DNA from: Sphingomonas sp. dw_22
GTDB lineage: Bacteria > Pseudomonadota > Alphaproteobacteria > Sphingomonadales > Sphingomonadaceae
Direction: 5' to 3'
DNA: 64,000 nucleotides
Assembly: GCF_018449795.1 (NCBI RefSeq)
Contig: NZ_JAAVVE010000001.1
Coordinates: forward strand, 62,001 to 126,000
The translations under genes were made by a program, and so were the position numbers. Numbering within the stretch: the first letter of the stretch is position 1; every line of letters begins with the position of its first letter. The notes below the pieces were generated by a model. The model was not told the origin of the DNA and ran no database searches. It worked only from the letters and a program-made list of their open reading frames with translations. Shown here piece by piece: positions 26,479 to 35,837 of this stretch.

Positions 26479-28098
26479 TCAGCTAGACGCAATCTCCGCC
26501 AACGCCAGCCCCGGAGTCGCAGCGAGAAGACGGCGCGTATAATCATGCGCTGGGGCCTCGAACACCGTTCCGGTCGGCCCTTCCTCGACTATCCTGCCGG
26601 CTTCCAGCACTACCACACGATCAGCGATCTGCTCGACCACCGCCAGGTCATGCGTGATGAACAGGCACGCAAAGCCGCGCTCCGCCTGGAGCTTCTGGAA
26701 CAGAGTGAGCACCTGCAGCTGGATCGTCAGGTCCAGGGCGGAAACGGGCTCGTCGGCAACCACCAGCCGCGGCTGCGAGGCGATCGCGCGGGCGATCGCG
26801 ATGCGCTGACGCTGGCCGCCGGACATCTGGTGCGGCAGACGGTCCTCGAAACCCTCAAGGCCGACATCGGCCAAGGTCGCGAGCACGCGCTCGCGCCGAC
26901 CGGCCCGGTCGAGCCCCGGTACATGACGGAGCGACGCGCCGACGATCTCGCCGATACGCAACCGCGGATCCAGCGAGGAAAAAGGATCCTGGAACACCAG
27001 CTGCGCGGCGCGGCGAAACGCCGTACGCTCGGCACCACGCATCTCGTGCAGCGCGATTCCCTCGAAGCGGATGGCACCACTTGCCAGCGGCTTCAGACCC
27101 AGTGCCGCGCGGCCCAGCGTGGTCTTGCCCGATCCGCTCGCGCCGACCAACGCCACGATCTCGCCCTCACGCACATGCAGATCGACGCCGTCCAGGACGC
27201 GAACGGGCTTGCCCGCCCGCAATATGCCGGGCTTGCCGACGAATTCGACACATGCGTCCTCGATCGCAAGCAGCACCGGAGCGTCCGCCGCCACAGGCAC
27301 GCGGCTTTCGTCGCGGCGCGGCAGCGATCCGACCAGCTTGGCGGTATAGGGATGCTTGGGCGCGGACAGCACCTCACGCGTCACGCCCTGCTCGACAAGC
27401 ACGCCCTTTTCCAGCACCAGCACGCGCTCGGTATATTTGGCGACCAGGCCCAGGTCATGGGTAATCAAGAGCAAAGCGGTGCCGGTTTCGGCGGTAAGCT
27501 CGACCATCAGGTCCAGCACCTCGCGCTGGCTCAACGTGTCGAGCGCGGTCGTCGGCTCGTCCGCGATCAGCAGGCGCGGTTTCAGCAACAGTACCGAGGC
27601 GAGCATGATCCGCTGACGCATGCCACCCGAAAACTCATGCGGATGCCGGTTCAGGCAGCCTTCGGGATCGCGGATATGCACGCGCTCCAGCATCGCGATG
27701 CTGCGCGCCCGGATCTCCACGTCGCTCAGATCGCAATGTAGCCGAAGCCCTTCGGCGAGCTGACGCCCGATTGTCAGTGCCGGATTGAGTGAGGTCATCG
27801 GCTCCTGGAACACCAGCCCGATCCCCGCCCCGCGCACCGCACGAAGCCCCGCCTCATCCAGCCCGGCGAGATCGCAGCCGTCGAACCGGATCGCACCGGC
27901 CGCGCGATGCACGCCCATGGCAAGCAGTCCGGGGATCGCCCGCGTCGCCATCGTCTTGCCGCTGCCGGATTCGCCGACGATCGCCATCCGCTCTCCCGCG
28001 GCGAGGGTGAAGCTCAACCCGGCGAGTAGCGGCGGCCGTCCCGGCTGATCGGCCTCGATCCGCAGATTCTCGATTTCCAGCAAGGGCACCCCGCTCAT
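26479..28098 (-). CDS. Dipeptide-type ABC transporter, fused double ATPase (DppD-DppF-like)
   Basis: A 539-residue protein carrying two complete ABC ATPase domains, as in GsiA/YejF proteins. Domain 1 (about 1-260) has Walker A GESGSGKT, signature FSGGMRQRIMLA and LLIADEPTTALD. Domain 2 (about 270-535) has GASGSGKT, MSGGQRQRIAIA and LVVADEPVSALD. ATG 28098 overlaps the stop of the permease gene (ATGA). It energises uptake by the two adjacent permeases and the lipoprotein binding protein. The family carries di/oligopeptides, opines, glutathione and similar compounds. The upstream C45 acyltransferase in the same operon hints at an amide or peptide-like substrate. Confidence 0.92.
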   Translation of the reverse strand: MSGVPLLEIENLRIEADQPGRPPLLAGLSFTLAAGERMAIVGESGSGKTMATRAIPGLLAMGVHRAAGAIRFDGCDLAGLDEAGLRAVRGAGIGLVFQEPMTSLNPALTIGRQLAEGLRLHCDLSDVEIRARSIAMLERVHIRDPEGCLNRHPHEFSGGMRQRIMLASVLLLKPRLLIADEPTTALDTLSQREVLDLMVELTAETGTALLLITHDLGLVAKYTERVLVLEKGVLVEQGVTREVLSAPKHPYTAKLVGSLPRRDESRVPVAADAPVLLAIEDACVEFVGKPGILRAGKPVRVLDGVDLHVREGEIVALVGASGSGKTTLGRAALGLKPLASGAIRFEGIALHEMRGAERTAFRRAAQLVFQDPFSSLDPRLRIGEIVGASLRHVPGLDRAGRRERVLATLADVGLEGFEDRLPHQMSGGQRQRIAIARAIASQPRLVVADEPVSALDLTIQLQVLTLFQKLQAERGFACLFITHDLAVVEQIADRVVVLEAGRIVEEGPTGTVFEAPAHDYTRRLLAATPGLALAEIASS

Positions 28099-28904
28099 CG
28101 CCGGCCTCGCGGATCGATGCGGTCGCGGAGTGCGTCGCCCAGCATATTGATGCCCAGCAATGTCGCTACGATGCACAGCCCCGGCGCGATACTGAGCCAG
28201 GAAGCGGTGTAGATATAGGGCCGCGCCGAAGAGAGCATGTTGCCCCATGTCGGGGCGGGCGGCGGCACGCCGACGCCGAGGAAGCTCAGGGCACTTTCCG
28301 AAAGCACCACCCAGCCGAACAGGCTGGTAGCCAGCACGATGATCGGCGGCAGAGCATTGGGAAGCACGTGACGCCACATCGTGTAGAGCGCGCCGTCCCC
28401 CGCGACCTTCGACGCCTCGACATATTCGCGCTCCCGGATCGAGAGCACCGCCGATCGCACCACCCGCACCGTCGCCGGCAGATAGGCGATCGCCAGCGCG
28501 ATCACGATGCTGTGGCGGCTCGATCCCAGCACCGCGATCATCGCGAGCGCCAGCAATATGCCGGGAAAGGCGAGCAGCGCGTCGTTGACCGTCATCAGCA
28601 GCCGATCGGTCCAGCCGCGAAAGAAGCCCGCGAGCACGCCGAGCGCCGATCCGATGACAATGGCGATCGCGACGGTCTGGACAGCGATCATCGCGCTGAT
28701 CCGCGCACCGAGCATCGCCCGCGCAGCAACGTCGCGACCGAACTCGTCGGTGCCCAGCCAATGCGCGAAGGACGGCGCCTCAAGCGCATGATCGAGGTCG
28801 ATCGCGAGCGGATCATAAGGTAGCCAGACCAGCCCGATCAATATGGTCGCAACCAGCAGGCCCACAAGCGTGTAGCCGATAAGAGCGTGGACTGGGGGCT
28901 TCAT
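28095..28904 (-). CDS. Dipeptide-type ABC transporter permease (DppC-like)
   Basis: A 269-residue inner-membrane permease with the N-terminal HWLGTDEFGRDVAARAMLGARIS motif of DppC/OppC proteins, about six membrane helices and the EAA loop EYVEASKVAGDGALYTMWRHVLPNA split here as the coupling-helix region. The start at ATG 28904 overlaps the DppB-like stop, and the end overlaps the ATPase start, each by 4 bp. It pairs with the DppB-like permease to form the channel. Confidence 0.92.
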   Translation of the reverse strand: MKPPVHALIGYTLVGLLVATILIGLVWLPYDPLAIDLDHALEAPSFAHWLGTDEFGRDVAARAMLGARISAMIAVQTVAIAIVIGSALGVLAGFFRGWTDRLLMTVNDALLAFPGILLALAMIAVLGSSRHSIVIALAIAYLPATVRVVRSAVLSIREREYVEASKVAGDGALYTMWRHVLPNALPPIIVLATSLFGWVVLSESALSFLGVGVPPPAPTWGNMLSSARPYIYTASWLSIAPGLCIVATLLGINMLGDALRDRIDPRGRR

Positions 28905-29845
28905 GCGGCGGCAACCCGAGGATCGAACAGGGGGTAGAGCAGATCGACGATCAGGTTGATAAGCACATAGACGAACGCCGTGAACAACAGGCAGCCCTGC
29001 ACCACGGGATAGTCGCGCGACAGCACGGCATTGACCATCAACCGTCCCAATCCCGGCAGCGTGAACACCGTCTCGATCACCGCGACCCCACCCAGCAGAT
29101 GGCCGAGCGTGAGGCCCACCAGCGTGAGCGTGGGCGCGAACGCATTGGGGAATACGTGGCGGCGCAGGACGACGCCTTCGCGCAGACCCTTGGCGCGGGC
29201 ATGCGTCACATAATCGAGGCCGAGCACGTCGATCGCACTCGATCGCATCATCCGGGTCAGCACGCCGCTTTCGGAGATGGTCAGCGTCAAGATCGGAAGG
29301 ACGAGGAACAGCAATGCCGCGAGGCCCCCTTCGGATACCGGGACATAACCGACTACCGGCAACCAGCGCAGCGTCACGCCGAAGACGAGAAGCAGGATCA
29401 GTCCCAGCCAGAAGCTCGGCACCGCGAGCACCAGGCTCGCCGACCAGTTTACTATCCAATCGAGCCGCCGGTCACGCCGCCATGCCGCGAGCAAGCCGAA
29501 CGCTATCGCGATGCAGGTCGCCAGCGCGACCGCGACGAGGACCACCGTCGCGGTCAACGCGAAGCGCGTGAGGATCAGGGTGGTTACTGGCTCGCCCGTC
29601 ACGATCGAAGTGCCGAGATCCCCTTGGAAGACCTGCCCCATCCAGGCGAGGAACTGCACCGGAAGCGGCCGGTCGAGCCCCAGCTCGATCCGCAGCGCGG
29701 CGATCGCGGCCGGGTCCGCGCCCTCGCCGAGCATCACCTGGGCCGGATCGCCCGGGATCAGGTGCACGAGGAAGAACACCGCCAGCGAGACGAGGAACAG
29801 CGTCGGCAACGCGAGCAACAACCGCTTGAAGATATAGCGCAGCAT
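28901..29845 (-). CDS. Dipeptide-type ABC transporter permease (DppB-like)
   Basis: A 314-residue permease with the classical start MLRYIFKRLLLALPTLFLVS and FLVHLIPGDPAQVMLGEGA, about six membrane helices and the EAA motif region LGLDYVTHARAKGLREGVVLRRH split across the cytoplasmic loop. ATG 29845 overlaps the substrate-binding-protein stop by one base (TGATG); the extra upstream frame is a shadow. It is the second gene of the transporter set. Confidence 0.92.
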   Translation of the reverse strand: MLRYIFKRLLLALPTLFLVSLAVFFLVHLIPGDPAQVMLGEGADPAAIAALRIELGLDRPLPVQFLAWMGQVFQGDLGTSIVTGEPVTTLILTRFALTATVVLVAVALATCIAIAFGLLAAWRRDRRLDWIVNWSASLVLAVPSFWLGLILLLVFGVTLRWLPVVGYVPVSEGGLAALLFLVLPILTLTISESGVLTRMMRSSAIDVLGLDYVTHARAKGLREGVVLRRHVFPNAFAPTLTLVGLTLGHLLGGVAVIETVFTLPGLGRLMVNAVLSRDYPVVQGCLLFTAFVYVLINLIVDLLYPLFDPRVAAA

Positions 29846-31419
29846 CAGCGGCCCCCTATCCCGACATTCCACAGCCGCTGCGACTGGGCGGGCCAAGGCC
29901 GATATCCCGTCACGCCACGGCCGAGCGCCGTCACGCGCCGGGTGTTGTAAAGGATCACCGCCGGGGCTTCGGCCCGGAACTGGCGGTCCATCGCGTCGAA
30001 CACCGCCTGGCGCGCACGCGGCTCCTCGGTTTCGAGCGACTGGCGCAGCAGCGACAGCGCGGCCGGCGTGTCCCACACCTTGCGCGGATCGACGCGCTTG
30101 TCGCCGACGAACGCGTTGAAGAGCAGCGACGGATCGAGCCGCGCCGAATAGCCGAACAGCATCGCCTGATAGGTGCCGCTCGAATAGCGGGCGAGTTGCG
30201 TCGCCCAGTCGAGCGTGACGATCTCGAAATTGATTCCCGCCTCCCGCGCCATCGCCTGCACGACAATCGCGGCGTCATAGATTTCGGGCGGCGCGTGGCT
30301 GGTGATCAGGGTGATCGGCCGCCCGTCATAGCCCGCCGCCTTCGCCAGCGCGCGCGCGGCGGCGAGGTCACGTTTGATGAGCGGCCGCTCGACGCCGGTG
30401 AAATAGGGACTGGCGACGGGTATCGGCGAGCTGTCCGGCGCGCCGGTGCCGTGCGTCGCCGCCCGCGTCAGGCTCGCCACGTCGATACTGAGCGCGATCG
30501 CGCGGCGCAGGCGCGGATCGGCAAGCACAGGATCCTGGGTCTGGAAAAGGATGCCGAAGAAATCCATGCTCGGCGCATCGACCAAACGCACGTCGCCGGC
30601 CCCCTTCACCGCACCAAGTTCGTTGGGCGAGAGTCCGTCGAGCACGTCGAGGCTGCCGCGCAGCAGGGCGGCGCTGGCCGCGGAGCCGTCTGGGATGGCG
30701 ACGAAGCGCACGCGATCGACAAGCGCCCGCTTGCCGCCGCCATTGCCGTCGGTGGCGCCCGGAAGCGACTGGTAGCCGGCGAACCGCTCGAGTTCGACGA
30801 ACTGGTTGTGCCGCCATTCACCCCATTGGAACGGGCCGGTGCCGATCGGGCGGAGCCACTTGCCGTCCTTGCCCACCGAATCGCGATGGACGATGCCGGT
30901 GCCGCCGCAATCGGCACGCGCCAGCGTCTTGAGCAACAGCGGCGCGGGCCGATCGAGCACCAGACGCACCGTCAGCGGCGCCGGCGCGGTGATCGAGACG
31001 ATCTGCGCGATCCCCTTGGGCCCCAGATCGGCGCGGCACCGCCAATGCGTGGCGGGCGCCAGATAGCGCTTCAACGACCAGGCGACATCGTCCGCGGTGA
31101 GAAGGGCGCCGTTGTGGAAGCGCACGCCCTTGCGAAGCTGGAAATCATAGGTTCTGCGATCGGGGGATATCGTCCAGCTGCTCGCCAGCATCGGCCCGAT
31201 CGAACCATCCTCGCGCGAGGCGACCAGCCCCTCGACGACATGGAGCAGGACCGAATCGGTGTTCAGGTCGCGCTTCGTGCCGGGATCGGACGAGATGATG
31301 TCGGCATTCAACCGTGCACGCAGGATCGTACCCTGCCCGCCAGCCGGCACGGCGGGCGAGCAACCGGCGAGCGCCAGGGCCATGATCGGAAGCAGGCGTA
31401 GACCGGAAAGTTCAGGCAT
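29845..31419 (-). CDS. ABC transporter substrate-binding lipoprotein (SBP_bac_5 family)
   Basis: A 524-residue periplasmic binding protein of the DppA/OppA family. The lipobox ALAGC is at about residues 16-20. Family motifs are LHVVEGLVASREDGSIGPMLA, DFQLRKGVRFHNGALLTADDV, GTGPFQWGEW and LRRAIALSIDVASL. ATG 31419 puts the lipobox at the right distance; the longer frame lacks a ribosome-binding site. Its start overlaps the end of the C45 acyltransferase gene by 8 bp, tying hydrolysis and uptake to the same transcript. The ligand cannot be deduced; the family binds peptides, opines, sugars and nickel chelates. Confidence 0.9.
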   Translation of the reverse strand: MPELSGLRLLPIMALALAGCSPAVPAGGQGTILRARLNADIISSDPGTKRDLNTDSVLLHVVEGLVASREDGSIGPMLASSWTISPDRRTYDFQLRKGVRFHNGALLTADDVAWSLKRYLAPATHWRCRADLGPKGIAQIVSITAPAPLTVRLVLDRPAPLLLKTLARADCGGTGIVHRDSVGKDGKWLRPIGTGPFQWGEWRHNQFVELERFAGYQSLPGATDGNGGGKRALVDRVRFVAIPDGSAASAALLRGSLDVLDGLSPNELGAVKGAGDVRLVDAPSMDFFGILFQTQDPVLADPRLRRAIALSIDVASLTRAATHGTGAPDSSPIPVASPYFTGVERPLIKRDLAAARALAKAAGYDGRPITLITSHAPPEIYDAAIVVQAMAREAGINFEIVTLDWATQLARYSSGTYQAMLFGYSARLDPSLLFNAFVGDKRVDPRKVWDTPAALSLLRQSLETEEPRARQAVFDAMDRQFRAEAPAVILYNTRRVTALGRGVTGYRPWPAQSQRLWNVGIGGR

Positions 31420-32560
31420 CGGCGATTTGTGGTCGTAGGCTCGCCGGCTGCGCGGCAAGCGTGTAGCGCACATAGTCTCCGCCCAGCGCCGGCATCATCG
31501 CCAATTCCATCTCACCCCATTCGGGCCGCATGATGAGCGATGCGACGGTGGCCGACATCCCCGTCACGGCCGAGGGCCGAGGGGGTACGCAGATCGCGAG
31601 CGGCGACCCCATCTGATCGAGCAGCACACGGCGGATATCCTCGATCCCGATCCGATCCTGTGGGGCAAGCAGTCGCTCCGCCCGCTGCTGACGCCAAAAG
31701 GTGCAGGGGGAATCGGGCACGCCAGTTTCACGCAGCTTGGTGAGCGCGATTCCGTTGAGCCAGTGATTGGCGTGGACGAGCAGGCCATTGGCCGGTTCTA
31801 CCACGAAGGTTTCGTCGGGCGCACATTCGAGATCATGGACGATGCCCGACGCGGCGTGGCTCAACGCCAGATTGTTCGACGCCGATTTGGGCGTCGCATA
31901 GACCGCCTTGAACGCTTCCGAATAATTCGACTGCTGCAGCGCCTTACGGCGCAGCAGGGCGAGCGGCACGCCGATCCGGCGATAATCGCGCTCGCATTCC
32001 AGATAGTTGCCGGTGATCGCGATGCCAGCCGAATTGAATCCGAACCGCGCCAGCCCGCCGGCCTCCGTGAAAGTCAGGATGTCCGGCCCGTCCTCGCCAC
32101 GGATGCGCAGCACGACGCAGGTTTCGGCGCAGGTCGCCTTCCAGTCCCAATTGTGCGCATGGATGAGGGCTCCTTCAGCGGCGCGCTCGGGCTGGACGAT
32201 GATGGTGGTGCATCCGTCCGCGCCACGCTCGGCGAGCAACCCCTCGCGCAGCACCGGGTTTCCGGCCATCTTGAGCAATTCGGTCCGCGCGTTGAGCAGC
32301 ACGATATGCGCCATCGGCACGTCCGCCCCCGCAGCGATGGCGCGCATTTCCTCGACATGTCCTGCATCGAAGGATTCGATGATCGGGAGATACGCCTCGA
32401 CCAGTTCGGCAAGGCCGGTCTCCGTCAGGCCCGAGCGCTTCATCTGCTCCAAATAGTGCCCAACGCCGATGCGGATTTCACGGGCGGTTTCAGCGCCGTA
32501 GCGCTCACCGCGCTCACGCGCCGTCCCCCAGATCTCCACCATGCGACATGCGCCGACCAT
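31412..32560 (-). CDS. C45-type acyltransferase/amidohydrolase (isopenicillin-N acyltransferase-like)
   Basis: A 382-residue Ntn-hydrolase-fold protein. The auto-processing nucleophile is visible as Gly-Cys117-Thr in RGADGCTT, following LLNARTELL, as in acyl-CoA:6-aminopenicillanic acid acyltransferase (peptidase C45). Other family features are HAHNWDW, GFNSAGIAITGNYL and VVEPANGLLVHANHW. It has no signal peptide. Members cleave or form amides between an acyl group and an amino acid or peptide. As first gene of the dipeptide-type ABC operon it probably hydrolyses the imported compound. ATG 32560 has GAGGGG upstream. Confidence 0.85.
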   Translation of the reverse strand: MVGACRMVEIWGTARERGERYGAETAREIRIGVGHYLEQMKRSGLTETGLAELVEAYLPIIESFDAGHVEEMRAIAAGADVPMAHIVLLNARTELLKMAGNPVLREGLLAERGADGCTTIIVQPERAAEGALIHAHNWDWKATCAETCVVLRIRGEDGPDILTFTEAGGLARFGFNSAGIAITGNYLECERDYRRIGVPLALLRRKALQQSNYSEAFKAVYATPKSASNNLALSHAASGIVHDLECAPDETFVVEPANGLLVHANHWLNGIALTKLRETGVPDSPCTFWRQQRAERLLAPQDRIGIEDIRRVLLDQMGSPLAICVPPRPSAVTGMSATVASLIMRPEWGEMELAMMPALGGDYVRYTLAAQPASLRPQIADA

Positions 32561-32595
32561 TCGTCACCCCTCGTTATAGCCAGTGCGTAACACTG

Positions 32596-32620
32596 TTTTG
32601 TCGCTTTTAAAAAGACAAAA
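32596..32620. promoter_or_regulatory. Inverted repeat TTTTGTC-N11-GACAAAA in the C45/M20 divergent promoter
   Basis: Seven-base perfect arms lie in the 173-bp AT-rich gap between the leftward C45/ABC operon and the rightward peptidase/esterase operon. A second weaker repeat (TGTAT...ATACA) lies around 32681-32702. Both are candidate operators for coordinated control of the two divergent units. Confidence 0.45.
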
Positions 32621-32733
32621 AATGCACCCGATCGGATAGAATGTTTCGCCCCGCTCCTGCTGCTGGCAACAGACCATGTTGTATTTTCAAAATCAGTGAT
32701 ACATGATTGCGCCGTCAAAAAAAGAGGTCGCCG

Positions 32734-34167
32734 ATGCCGTCTGGAACGCTGCGAAACACCGGAACCATGCTGATCCTGCTCGCGGCTTCGTGCCCTATGG
32801 TGGCGCTGGCGCAGACCGATGCCGAATCGCGCTTCCGCACGCTCTATCGGGATCTGATCGAAACCGATTCGAGCCCGACCACGGGAAGCTGCACCAGCGT
32901 CGCCGAAAAGGGGCGCGCCTATCTGCTGGAGGCGGGCTTCTCCTCCACCGATACCGAAGTGGTCATCGCGCCCGATCTGCCGCGCGACGGCAACCTCGTC
33001 GCACACATCCCTGGCACCGATCCCAAAGCCGAACCGATCCTGCTCCTCGCGCACATCGATGTCGTCCCGGTGAAGAAAGGCGACTGGCAGCGTGATCCGT
33101 TCAAGCTTATCGAGGAGAATGGCTATTTCTATGGCCGGGGTACCGTAGACGACAAGGCGATGGCGGCGATCTTCGTCGACAGCCTCGCCCGGCTGAAGAA
33201 GGAGGGCTTTCGCCCCCGTCGCACGATCAAGCTGGCGCTGACCTGCGGCGAGGAATCGGGCGGCCGCCTGCGCGGCATCCGCTATCTGATCGATAAAAGG
33301 CCCGAAACCGTGAAGGCCGCATTCGCGATCAACGAAGGCGGATCGGGCTATCTGGACAAGGATGGCAAGCCGCTGACCTTCATGGTGGAGGGTGGGCAAA
33401 AAGCCTATCAGGACTTCAAGCTTACTGCGACCGGTCCCGGCGCGCACAGCTCGCGGCCCGGCCCCGACAATATCCTGACGCGCATGGGCGCGGTGCTGGT
33501 ACGGGTCGGCGAATATCGCTTCCCCGCGCGGATCGGCTCCGTCACGCGCAATTTCTTCGCACGTTCCGCCCCATCGGAAACAGGCCAGACCGCCACCGAC
33601 ATGAAAGCGGTCGGCGCGGGCAGCGACGATCCCGCCGCGATCGCACGGCTGTCCGCAGGCGATCCGGTGTGGAACGCGATGATCCGCACCACCTGTGTCG
33701 CCACGCTCATCAATGGCGGGCACTCCAAAGCCGCTCTGGCCCAGAGCGTGGAAGTCAACGTCAATTGCCGCATCCTGCCCGGCCAGAGCGTGGCCGAGGT
33801 GCGCGAGCAATTGACGCGGGTGGTCGACGATCCCGCCATCACCATTGCCGACAATTCGCCGGTGCTCGATGGGATCACTGGCCCCTCCCCGGAACTCACG
33901 CCCGAGATATTGGGACCGATCGAGGCCGTGGCGAACGAGATCTGGCCGGGAGTTCCGGTGATCCCCGGGGTTTCGCCGGGAGCATCGGACGGGCGCTTCC
34001 TCAACGCGGCGGGCGTCCCCACCTTCGGCGCGAGTGGCGTGTTCCGCGATCCCGATGGGAATGGTGTCCACGGCCTGAACGAACGGCTGCGGGTCAAGTC
34101 GCTGCTCGACGCGCGGACGTTCCTCTATCGCCTGATCCGGCGGTACACTGCTGGAAAGGGCAAGTGA
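32734..34167 (+). CDS. Exported M20-family metallopeptidase
   Basis: About 477 residues. A signal peptide ends near VALAQ. The M20 di-zinc site is visible as LLLAHIDVVPV (His, Asp), YGRGTVDDKA (bridging Asp), CGEESGG (catalytic and ligand Glu) and HGLNERL (C-terminal His). A dimerisation domain sits in between (GPGAHSSRPGPDN). The family covers carboxypeptidases, dipeptidases and deacylases. ATG 32734 follows AGAGGT; the upstream ATG at 32707 lacks one. Its stop overlaps the tannase-family start (TGATG), so the two exported hydrolases are coupled. Confidence 0.9.
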   Translation: MPSGTLRNTGTMLILLAASCPMVALAQTDAESRFRTLYRDLIETDSSPTTGSCTSVAEKGRAYLLEAGFSSTDTEVVIAPDLPRDGNLVAHIPGTDPKAEPILLLAHIDVVPVKKGDWQRDPFKLIEENGYFYGRGTVDDKAMAAIFVDSLARLKKEGFRPRRTIKLALTCGEESGGRLRGIRYLIDKRPETVKAAFAINEGGSGYLDKDGKPLTFMVEGGQKAYQDFKLTATGPGAHSSRPGPDNILTRMGAVLVRVGEYRFPARIGSVTRNFFARSAPSETGQTATDMKAVGAGSDDPAAIARLSAGDPVWNAMIRTTCVATLINGGHSKAALAQSVEVNVNCRILPGQSVAEVREQLTRVVDDPAITIADNSPVLDGITGPSPELTPEILGPIEAVANEIWPGVPVIPGVSPGASDGRFLNAAGVPTFGASGVFRDPDGNGVHGLNERLRVKSLLDARTFLYRLIRRYTAGKGK

Positions 34168-35831
34168 TGCGGCGGACTCTCCTGGGCCTTCTCGCCACAA
34201 GCTTTCTCGGGAGTGTCCCCGCGCTGGCACGCAGCCCGGCCGAGGATTGCGCCAGGCTCAAGGATGCCGCGATCCCGCATGTCGAGATCCTGGTCGCGAA
34301 GCCCGTTTCCGGAACCTTTGTCGAAGATTTCGTCGCCGATCGGAGACCGCGCACCTATACCGGCCTCAAGCCCTTCTGCCGGGTGCGCGGGATCAGCCGG
34401 CCGGTGCCGGGCTCAGAGATCGGCTTCGAGGTCTGGCTGCCGGCGAGCGGATGGAACGGCCGGCTGCACATGATCGGCAACGGCGCCTATGTTTCCAACA
34501 TCTCATACAAGCAGATGATCGCAAGGCTCGACGATGGAGACGTAGCCGTGGCGACCGACACCGGGCACCAGGGATCCGATCTGCGCTTCGGCTGGAAGCA
34601 TCCCGAGCGCATCGCCGATTTCGGCCATCGCGCGGTGCATGAATCGGTCCTCGCCGCGAAGCAGGTCGTCCGCGCCTTTTACGGCCGCGCCGCGAACTGG
34701 TCCTATTTCAGCGGCTGCTCGACCGGCGGCTATCAGGGACTCAGCGAGGCCCAGCGCTATCCGGAGGATTTCGACGGCATCATCGCGGGCGCGCCGGGCA
34801 ACAACCGCACCAACCTGACGCTCGCCTTCCTCTGGAACTATCTCGCCAATCATCGCCCGAACGACGACGCACACCCGATCCTGGGCAGCTCCGAGCTGCT
34901 CCTCATCAACCGCGCGGTCACGAAGCAATGCGACAAGCTCGATGGGGTTGCCGACGGCGTCGTGAGCGATCCGCGCATGTGCGGATTCAAGATCCCGTCG
35001 CTCGCCTGCATGCCCGGGGACAAGCCGGGCAGTTGCCTGACCGGGGAGCAGATCACCGCCGCGCAGCGCATCTATGACGGTCCGAAGGATCCCCGTACCG
35101 GCGCGCAGATCTATCCCGGCTATCCCCTCGGCACCGAAGGCGTGATGAGCGGCGCGAGCGACGAGCATCCGGGCTGGACGGGCTATTGGTCGGAAACCAA
35201 GCGCCCCGACGAGCCGTCGCGGGCGGACATGTTCCGCTATTGGGTGTTCGACGATCCCGAATGGAACTGGTGGAAGTTCGACTGGGGCGCCGATATCGAC
35301 ACGATGCACGCGCGGCTCGCCGCCGATTTCAACGCGACCAGCACCGATCTGAGCGCCTTTTCGCGCGGCGGCGGCAAGATGATCCTGTTCATGGGCTGGC
35401 AGGATCCGGTCGGGTCGCCGATCGAGGCGATCAACTATTATGAGGACGTCCGGTCGCGAATGGGCGGCGACGATACAAAAACCCAAGCATATCTGCGGCT
35501 GTTCATGGTGCCCGGCATGGATCATTGCGCGGGCGGCCCGGGCGCGACCAACTTCTCGACCGCGACGCGGGATTCGACCCCGCCGGTCCGCGATGCACGA
35601 CATGACATGCTGCTCGCGCTTCAGGCCTGGGTGGAACAGTCTCGCCCGCCCCAGTCGCTGATCGCCACGCGCTACGCCACCGAGGATGCCACCATTCCCG
35701 CGGACCGCCGGCAGATCGCCTTCCAGCGGCCGATCTGCGTCTATCCGGCCAAGCCGGAATATGCCGGTGGTCCGGTCAATTCGGCAGCGAGCTATCGCTG
35801 CGTTTCGCCGCCGGTGCCGAAGCGCCGCTAA
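34167..35831 (+). CDS. Exported tannase/feruloyl-esterase family protein
   Basis: A 554-residue secreted serine esterase. The signal peptide ends near PALA. The CS-D-HC signature of the tannase family is visible: Cys184-Ser185 in FSGCSTGGYQG, Asp near 412 in GWQDPVGSP, and His-Cys near 452 in GMDHCAGG. A lid-like insertion follows GAPGNNRTN. The family cleaves aromatic esters (gallate, ferulate, MHET), but the lid determines specificity and the substrate here is unknown. It is translationally coupled to the M20 peptidase gene, suggesting stepwise extracytoplasmic attack on one compound. Confidence 0.88.
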   Translation: MRRTLLGLLATSFLGSVPALARSPAEDCARLKDAAIPHVEILVAKPVSGTFVEDFVADRRPRTYTGLKPFCRVRGISRPVPGSEIGFEVWLPASGWNGRLHMIGNGAYVSNISYKQMIARLDDGDVAVATDTGHQGSDLRFGWKHPERIADFGHRAVHESVLAAKQVVRAFYGRAANWSYFSGCSTGGYQGLSEAQRYPEDFDGIIAGAPGNNRTNLTLAFLWNYLANHRPNDDAHPILGSSELLLINRAVTKQCDKLDGVADGVVSDPRMCGFKIPSLACMPGDKPGSCLTGEQITAAQRIYDGPKDPRTGAQIYPGYPLGTEGVMSGASDEHPGWTGYWSETKRPDEPSRADMFRYWVFDDPEWNWWKFDWGADIDTMHARLAADFNATSTDLSAFSRGGGKMILFMGWQDPVGSPIEAINYYEDVRSRMGGDDTKTQAYLRLFMVPGMDHCAGGPGATNFSTATRDSTPPVRDARHDMLLALQAWVEQSRPPQSLIATRYATEDATIPADRRQIAFQRPICVYPAKPEYAGGPVNSAASYRCVSPPVPKRR

Positions 35832-35837
35832 GGCCGC

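Noticed and set aside
30196..31401. 401-residue frame opposite the substrate-binding protein
   Set aside because: Antisense to a lipoprotein gene with lipobox and family motifs; no supporting signals of its own.
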